A DNA stretch of 64,000 nucleotides, taken from positions 203,309-267,308 of the forward strand of contig KL647299.1 in the NCBI GenBank assembly GCA_000727475.1, read 5' to 3'. Of this stretch, positions 56,276 to 64,000 are shown in pieces. The DNA is from Sarcocystis neurona (Eukaryota; Apicomplexa; Conoidasida; Eucoccidiorida; Sarcocystidae). How positions within the stretch are numbered: position 1 is the stretch's first letter; each line of letters opens with the position of its first letter. Position numbers and translations under genes: made by a program. Under the pieces are notes generated by a model. It did no database searches. It was not told the DNA's origin and saw nothing but the letters and a program-made list of their open reading frames with translations.

Positions 56276-59200
56276 CTGATGGAAGGGAAAAATACAAAGT
56301 AGAAACCTGACTTGGCGAATGCAGAGTGGAAGAATAGAAAACCAGTCTAAAGATGTAAGCTACAGACTTCGGCGTCTACAAACATGTGCACTTGTATCCA
56401 ACACGCAGACAAATGGACGTACAAGAACATACAGCTATTCAGCCACCGATGTATACACTCCTGTATCTGAACGCGCAAAGATACACGCACCGGTAAACAC
56501 ACACAAACACACAAACGTATGTGTGTGCATTCACACACGCACGCGTACACGTATACATTCACCCTGGTTTCGACGCAAACACGTAAGCACACGGGAAAAC
56601 ATGCAGGCGCGTAAACGTGCACACGCTCGTCCACGTAATCACGCAGGACTACACGCACGCGTGCCCACACAGCAAACAAATGGCACAGACATATACGAAT
56701 GTTTATACATACGCATAAGTGTATATACACGTAAGTAGTTGCATCCATCTACAAACGCTTGACCGTTTGTATATAACTCTCTCTCTATGCGTATGTGTAG
56801 ACGCACACGCTCGTGCGGTGAATATATACAAGCGTACGTTCATAGTGTTTGCATACATATGTATATATATATACATTCCAAACAGAAACGTGCAAGCAAC
56901 CGTGTATTCCCTGTACATACGCACATACTCTCATATATGCTCCCACCCTTCCCTCCCCCTTTCTGTCACTGTCTCCAGTATACACATTCACATGTACGTA
57001 CTTGCGTGATACCTTCACATAGGTGCATAACTCAGATGCGCACGCAGTGACAATACACGTGTGTATCATGAAGTCTCACCTTTCTGGAGGAGAAGTTGCA
57101 CCACCGGAAGATGTCCTCTGCAGATGTGTAAATAGGCATACGCATGTACAATTAGATAGACTGCCATGCAACGCACCGACTTCTTGTAGCAAAATGAAAC
57201 AAGCACGCATAAACACACGCACACACACATATTCAACATGCAAAGGCATCATCCGAAGTATCCGGGCTTTTTTGATAGTGAGAAAGACGAATAACCGTTA
57301 TGATGAATTATACTGAGAATACTCGAAAGAAAACATACGCATCTACATGGACGCAACTGGTATTTCTGTTACACCACGCAGACGTCAACAACGATCACTT
57401 CCCTTCTTTCTAACGAGAGAACAAACACGTTTCATTAGGATAATGTCGTAAACGCATTGCCGCCACAACAGTACAGAGTTCGACATTCTTAAGAGCGATA
57501 GGGCGTGCGCTTCCCCTATCGGCCACTTAAAGGAGGACACCCACTCGTCTTTACGAAAGTGTATATAATTGTACCGCGTGTTGGATTCAGCAGGGTGCGA
57601 GTACTTTAACAGAAAAGGCGGGCGCCCTTCAGGTGTTCATAGTACACATATACAAATATATATAATGAATCTACATTTGTACATATATATATATACGTAT
57701 GTATATATAGATAGAGAGACAGCGAAAGAGATTTGTACAAGCTCTCGTGAATGTAGTGACTGCGTTTGTCAAAATGTCGCCGCATTACACGGAGTACAGA
57801 AATGGTTGATTTTCACAGAGATGTTCCACGTGAAGACAAAGTTGCTGAATACGATGGTCGACTCACATATTTTTTCAAAAAAGTGCCATATACACTATAT
57901 ATTATTATTATGTATAGATACATATATACATACATACATAACATACACGCATATAGGCATACAAGTATGTGTGTGTATGTCTATGTACAAGACTGCGTAC
58001 AACAAAGAGCACCTTCACTTGTACAGATTTTCAGAGGGAAAAAGGATGTACTGCTGCGAGTTTCCACGGTCCAGACCTACACGAGACTCCTCTCTTCCTC
58101 CACTTATGCTAGTGCACAAACAGTTGTTCTAGCATGTGCCTGTTGACGTTTACGTGATGTAAACGTGTATATAATTACTTGTAGATATACGCACGCCCTA
58201 CACACAGTGAACCACTACGTGTAACGAGATAGGAGGAGAGAGAGACACTACAATTGGACAGGTAGACGCTGCGGCCTTCGCATATTTGTGCACACCAGTG
58301 CGCGTAAATAAGCGACGAGAGAATGACACCACACATTCATCGGTGTGTAGAGAGAGTAAAATATAGCTATACGCATATACATACTTCTACATTTAATCGC
58401 CGTTTCTATGCGTGCACGCGCACGCAAGAGCCCTGTAGACAAACGTAGAAACAGAGAACGGTAGCTGACTTAAAATGACGAAACGACCGCGTTAACTCAC
58501 CTGTCAGCTGCGAGGTGCAGCGCCGTCATTTCTTCTTCATTTTTGCTATTCACAAGCTCTGGGGTTTCTGCGAAATGAGAGTAAAGACAAGACGCCAAGC
58601 ACAGGAGAGGAGCTGAAATAGGATACTAGAAAAGAAGTTCAACGTTCTTTCCTGGAGAAAACACGTTGTGCCCTTCACGGAGTCGCACATTCTGCTTTTT
58701 TGTGGCAGAAAAAAGACAGTGTTTTTCTCTGTACCATCCCGGAGCACGCTCCTTTGCCCGGCTTCGTCTATCCTCTGCCAGTTCATTCACTCCGTAAACA
58801 ATAAGCCTTCTACTGCCGTACAGATACGCATAATTCACATGTACCCCACGTGCTTATATCGAGGTAGCTGTAAGTGTATGCGTACACTTGTAGACGCATA
58901 TAATTCTACACATATACACACGCTAATGCAAACATATATACACGCACACTAGAGAATAGGCACACATATATAAACACATATACAGATGCTAATGCAATCA
59001 AATTTATACGCACACTAGAGAACAGGTATACACATATAAACGCGCAGATATATTTACATATATACATACGTTTACAACTCTACACATGTATATACATAAT
59101 TATTCCTCTATAGTGTAGACTTACGTGGCTAGAGACTAAACAGCGCTCCCCCTTACATTTAATTTATTGACTTCTTCCTCACTGCGGACCTTGCTTTACA

Positions 59201-60209
59201 GAAACATTTCCCTCACATGGTTGGAGACATAAAAATTATCCCGCGTATATGTAGTTAATTAACAACTTTCGCATTGAGGAACTTGCTTTACAGAAACATT
59301 TCCCATCAAATGCGTCTCGGGACTTCAATGCGCAACTCTTGGGAATATCCATCGAAACATATACAATGTATTTGCCTAAGACGTGCGCAAAGCTTCTTCT
59401 GATTCTAGCACACATACGCCTGTATCTACGTACCAAGAGACAAGTAGTCTCCTGTTCCTCGACAAAAACTACTCTGATGGTTCTTCGCTACAAGAAGCCG
59501 TTGCTACATACTCTATTGCGCAACGGCTGCACACCGCCTTATAGAGAGGGCTGCAGTACGAACAAGCAGTACAGGAAGCAAGGGTCAACCGGCAGTGGTA
59601 GTAGCCCGAGTGACACGTGGTCTCCAGCAGGAAAACGTCCAATCTACTCCCTTTTTGTTTTCTAATTTTTCTGGACTTCTCCAACCGCCACTTCTCTGAT
59701 GCGCTAAGGTGCTGCATATTTCACTTGTTCGGCTGCCAACGTCTTCTGTCTTCTCTGTAGCTCGACACGCAGATTCTGAGTGGACAAACACACGTATGTA
59801 TATATATATATACGTGTGCATGCGTATAAATCGCCACGTGTCTACATAGATGTATATACATATATATACAAAAGTGTACAACACGCATATATAATAGATA
59901 TCTGTAACTGCCACCAGGTACGGCCGGTGCGGAACATTACCGTCTCAAGTGCTTCCTGCAAATCCAGGCAGCAACGTTCTGCGTGCGTTGTCTGTCTACA
60001 TCCACGCGGCCAACTGCACAAACTAGCGGGTCTGTCTAAATACAAGCCAACAGGACACAAACTACCCCAGCATCAGCAGCAAAAGCAACGGGAGAACAGC
60101 AGTGGCAGTGGAAGTTTTTTCAAGTGGCGAAGGTTTACTCTCCAGGAGCTGTTCAACGGAGTAAACGTCACCCTCTGCAGCAGCTCTGCACAGGCGTCCC
60201 GTTTCATTT
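56079..60209 (-). CDS. Ankyrin-repeat protein, ACBD6-like C-terminal half (5' partial)
   Basis: Minus-strand exons in transcript order: 60209-60139, 58567-58501, 57117-57080 (38 nt), 56275-56079, stop TGA at 56081-56079. All three split codons fit (AAA, AGA, GGC). They encode about 122 residues forming three ankyrin repeats: LCRAAAEGDVYSVEQLLE; then EEEMTALHLAADRGHLPVVQ; then GADVNARDNCGETALHIAVV; and a final repeat ending in IRELLMQ. The DRGH and GADVNAxDNxGxTALHxA pattern is that of the ankyrin half of ACBD6 and plant ACBP1/2, which bind acyl-CoA through an N-terminal domain. That domain should lie upstream (higher coordinates), but I could not find it up to 64 kb, so the family assignment is inference. 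A generic cytosolic ankyrin protein is the alternative. Confidence 0.85.
57080..57117 (-). CDS. Ankyrin gene 38-nt exon
   Basis: Acceptor catctgcag, donor gtgaga. Encodes GHLPVVQLLLQK, the second half of an ankyrin repeat. Its small size makes it easy for gene finders to miss. Confidence 0.85.
58501..58567 (-). CDS. Ankyrin gene exon
   Basis: Acceptor catttcgcag, donor gtgagt. Encodes TPELVNSKNEEEMTALHLAA then D; the split AGA codon continues in the 38-nt exon. Confidence 0.88.
60139..60209 (-). CDS. Ankyrin gene exon (first seen)
   Basis: Preceded on the minus strand by a long T/C tract and acceptor atcaacag. Encodes NETGRLCRAAAEGDVYSVEQ then LLE. Donor gtaaac. Leaves one base to form AAA with the next exon. 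Confidence 0.8.
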
Positions 60210-62234
60210 CTGTTGATACGAAAAAGAAAGAGAAAGAAGGAAAAGAAAAAAACACGGCACACAACGGGCAAGAAGAGATACAGCTAAAAACTTCTTGCTT
60301 CTTTCACCCGTAAGTGACGCAGACATGTTCACACAAAGGTACAGACGTGTACACTCATATTCGTACGAGGAATACCCACACGTAGATACGTCAAAAATCA
60401 TACAGACATTGTTGTCAACATTTTGCAAAAATCCTACGCACCTCTTTGTTAAAAGCCGTACGAGTAGCGCAATCGAAATGTTAACAAGAATACGCAGAGA
60501 GGGGATTTCTGAGTAGCATTTGTTCCTGTGGAAAGTTACAGAAATCGACAAGACACGAAACGACGGACAGAAGAAGCGAAGAAGTTCCTGAATGTTGCAT
60601 ATTGCCTAAAACGAAGAGGAACTCAAGTGGTTCAAGGCTGCTTCCATGTCTACATGAGCAAATCAAAGGAGGCGCGCAAAGAAAAGCAGAGGACTAGAGA
60701 AGAGAGGAGGGCGGAGAACGAAGACAAGATGAGCACGGCTTTAAAAGAAAAGGAGGACACAGAACAGAACCGAGCGTGTTACCACTCGGTCAGGTATCTC
60801 TGACGTTGCTAACTATCCACTATATACATATGCACATATACAATACATAACTGTGTACAATATATACGTGTATATACACTTCATTCGAAGGAAACCAAAA
60901 AAAAGTAAAACGACGTACGAAAGTAAAAGTGACATTGATGGAAGAAGAAAACGTGGAGAACATCCACGCGAATCATACAAGGCGTCTAATGTGCCTCTGT
61001 CCCTATTATTGCATGCAGAATGATTCAACGCCCCCCTTTTCTTCATCTCCCTCTGTTCGTCAGCAAATACTCAGCTGACCACACATCCACGAATGCGTTA
61101 CAAGAAAAAATAAACACCCGAAAACAGTACAGACATTGAGGCAACGTAACTGAAGGAAGGAAATAAAGAAAGGCAGAGACCAAGAGAAACACACATACAC
61201 ATATACATATATATAGACGCGGACACACTCATACAGAAATCCGCGTGTATATATATATATATTCGTACACATATAGAGAGACAGAAGAAAAACAGAGGGA
61301 AAGAGGCACGTAGAGAGACGCAAGAGAAAGGTGTGGACGGCTGACAAAAAGAGAGAGAAAATGTGTACACGGACATCTACAGATAACTTGTCCCACATGC
61401 ATATCAGTAGACATGCATATCATAAAAATACATGTACGTACCATAACATGTATAAATGTATATATATATATACATATGTATCATTTTTTTCCCTGCTCTC
61501 TCCACGTGTACGTCTGGCATGTCCAGTGTGTCTGCATATAGGTATATACATGTACATGTATACACATGTACGCAAGTATAAGCGAGTGTTCATTTACGCA
61601 TATGTATACGTCAGTTTATATACACAGAGATACATATATGCATATGTATACACATGAGCATCTGTCTCATATGTGTGTGCATACGTATGTACGTGTAGAT
61701 TTTTATGTGTGCGTATACGTTTGTAAGTCTCTCTCTGTCTCTGTTATACACATATATATGTATGTACATGTGGTATGACCGAATGTATATATATGCATGT
61801 ACGTCCGTGTGTATATTCATTTGAATGTGTACGTGCGTGTGTACCGAAGAGTGAAGAAGATGGACTTGCGCAGCAGCAAACAAAAGAATGTCTCTCTCTG
61901 CCTCTGTCAAATAACCACCCACATACACATACCACACACTTTAAAAACGTACGTATCACACAAATATATATATATATATATACATACATAAATGTACGGG
62001 TTTGGATAATATATGTGCATGTGTGTGTTACCAACAGGGACAGAGAGGAAGATGCTGAGCAGCAGCTCCACCGATTTACGAGTTGGGTCATGTGCTCCTG
62101 TAAATTGTCTACCCGCGAGTTCTATTATTAAGGCACACGGTTCTTTTGTAAATCCAGAGTCTTCTATCTACAATTTTCCCAACAACTGCACAAATTTCAA
62201 AGAAATGCGTATTCACAAGACTTCCACACGTCAA

Positions 62235-62348
62235 CCGTTCACACACAAACACACACACACACACACACAAACGCACAAAACGTCGTACAAGAGCACGCTT
62301 GCACACAGATACGCGTACGTATAAAGAGGTGGAAACACACACGAACGT

Positions 62349-62384
<36 letters not shown>

Positions 62385-62405
62385 GTGCATACATACATAC
62401 ATGCA

Positions 62406-62439
<34 letters not shown>

Positions 62440-62470
62440 TTTATATAGAAGTGTGTACACATATATATAG
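62235..62470. repeat. CA and TA microsatellites
   Basis: (AC)n near 62240-62275, then long TA and TACA runs to about 62470. Confidence 0.85.
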
Positions 62471-62725
62471 AGTGAAAGACAGAGCCACACATATATGCAT
62501 ACACACACATCCTAGCACAGAGGAGACTGCCGTGTATCTGTGCGATATACAACTGCACGTGTATGATCTATTTTTAGATGTATTCCTTTACAGAAAGAAC
62601 AACCCCACTTACAAATGAGAAACCGTTTACGCGAACGCCTGTCTCGTCTCTTTTCAAAAAAAATATACAAAACATACACAGATGCACGTCACTATTTACA
62701 CGTGCAGAGACGCACACATGCTTAC

Positions 62726-62759
<34 letters not shown>

Positions 62760-63093
62760 GTACAGGTTTAAGCATGTGCAAAAATAAGAGAGAGACGTAG
62801 ACACAGACCTGCAAGTCCACACGCGTGCAGAGGTACGTGCAAACAGCGATGAACTCTGACATCAAAGAAATGCAAACACGAGCCTACGGGTCCCTCGCAG
62901 CTCAAAAGAGGCGACAAGCTCAAGGTGACCTAAACGTCCCACAATCACATATACACATATATATTAGTACGTGCACATATATGTAAAAAGGGAGATGAAG
63001 AGATGCTGAAGAAGGTACAACCTTGTTAGAAATTTTCTCGTGACGAGCTCAACACGACCTAACATCCTCAAGAATCATATATATGTATCTATT

Positions 63094-63124
<31 letters not shown>

Positions 63125-63949
63125 GCGCATATATACGTAGAAAGGAAGAAACAGAACTACACCGGAGAGATGGGAACATGGGCGCATATTCTCCTGACAC
63201 GCTCAAAAAGGGGGACTTACAACTCGGAGAAATCCGGCTGCTCGACGCGACGCAGACAACTTTGCGCAGCTCCTGCCTGTACAGAAACCACTTTTCCCCA
63301 ACAGAGTTCCGCTGTCTTCTCGAGAGCCACATCATAAACAATATATCAATATATCTACACAAACGGATGCTGCCTCGCACAGTCTGGCCTGACAGAGTGA
63401 CGTCCTTGTATATACCAAATCCCCAATCGAGAGACATGCATAAATACAAACGTATACATTTCTATCTGTTATACTATCTAAACGAACTACACCGGGTGTC
63501 CCACCTCCCCTTCCGTACATACGTACATGTCGGCAAACGGAGACACGTACACACATATAACTTTATAGATATACACACAGAAAGAAGGATTAAAAAAAAA
63601 AGTTACACAGAGAGAGGGGAATGGAACAGGCATATCTACATCGATATACATATATATATATATATATATAGATAGATAGATAGAGAGAGCGAGACACAGA
63701 CACACACACATATACACGCACCGATTTGCACAAGACTCACAATACGCACATATATATATATATATATATATATACACACTATGCGTCTCCTAGTATACGC
63801 GCGAGCAACAACATGTGCCCGTACACACGTATGTATATGTGTATTTGTACGTATGTACAGTCTTCCTTTCAGACTGCGTCTACTACATATATATATATAG
63901 TGTGTATAAAGAAAATATACGCGTCTGAAGCTTACAAATGAAAACACAC

Positions 63950-63952
63950 ATT

Positions 63953-64000
<48 letters not shown>
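63950..64000. repeat. (CA)n microsatellite at the window edge
   Basis: Uninterrupted CA dinucleotides for more than 30 bases, ending in CACG units. Confidence 0.9.

Larger units (their letters stand above)
60210..64000. other. Microsatellite-rich region, no confident exon
   Basis: Presumably intron or upstream sequence of the minus-strand ankyrin gene, plus other flank. TA, CA and GA runs dominate. Short plus-strand open segments with splice-like borders (near 62040-62090, 62832-62925 and 63180-63310) show no recognisable motif. No acyl-CoA-binding-domain exon was recognised on the minus strand. Confidence 0.4.

Noticed and set aside
60528..60803. Plus-strand K/E/R-rich open frame
   Set aside because: Purine-rich strand opposite the pyrimidine-rich intron of the minus-strand ankyrin gene; no motif beyond coiled-coil-like composition.
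60210..64000. Acyl-CoA-binding domain exons for the ankyrin gene
   Set aside because: Searched minus-strand frames near 61.9, 62.1, 62.9 and 63.3 kb; none shows the YKQAT or KWxAW signatures.

Overview
The window is nuclear DNA of a eukaryote, most likely a coccidian apicomplexan (Eimeria, Cystoisospora, Cyclospora or a relative). The evidence is many-exon genes with GT-AG introns, massive GCT/CAG trinucleotide tracts, TA/TG microsatellites in almost every intron, low-complexity inserts inside conserved proteins, and an alternation of repeat-rich and repeat-poor blocks like that described for Eimeria chromosomes. The genus is inference. Most long open frames here are translations of microsatellites, not genes.

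Layout. (1) 1-12.5 kb, repeat-rich, plus strand: the 3' part of a gene fusing TYW4-type kelch repeats to a TYW2 (Met-10+/Trm5 family) methyltransferase-fold domain of wybutosine synthesis. Its 5' end lies left of the window. (2) 12.5-22.4 kb, mostly repeat-poor: no gene identified. Two signal-peptide-like starts (17.15 kb and 20.78 kb) and a perfect 32-bp palindrome are noted. (3) 22.5-47.2 kb, repeat-rich, plus strand: a complete 12-exon gene for the cytosolic phenylalanyl-tRNA synthetase alpha subunit. All splice phases agree and the exons sum to exactly 700 codons including the stop, but coding sequence is only 8.5% of the 24.7-kb locus. A 465-base assembly gap (28453-28917) sits in intron 3. 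(4) 47.2-56 kb, mostly repeat-poor: a short-intron gene (52.65-54.81 kb) for a putative secreted protein, with one unresolved frame break next to a 35-bp tandem duplication. (5) 56.1-60.2 kb, minus strand: the last four exons of an ankyrin-repeat protein resembling the C-terminal half of acyl-CoA-binding protein ACBD6. (6) 60.2-64 kb: microsatellite-rich, no confident exon.

Functional link: TYW2 (modifies G37 of tRNA-Phe) and PheRS alpha (charges tRNA-Phe) are adjacent on the same strand and act on the same tRNA. The window therefore holds a possible tRNA-Phe maturation and charging neighbourhood, although the ~10 kb between them rules out a simple operon-like arrangement.
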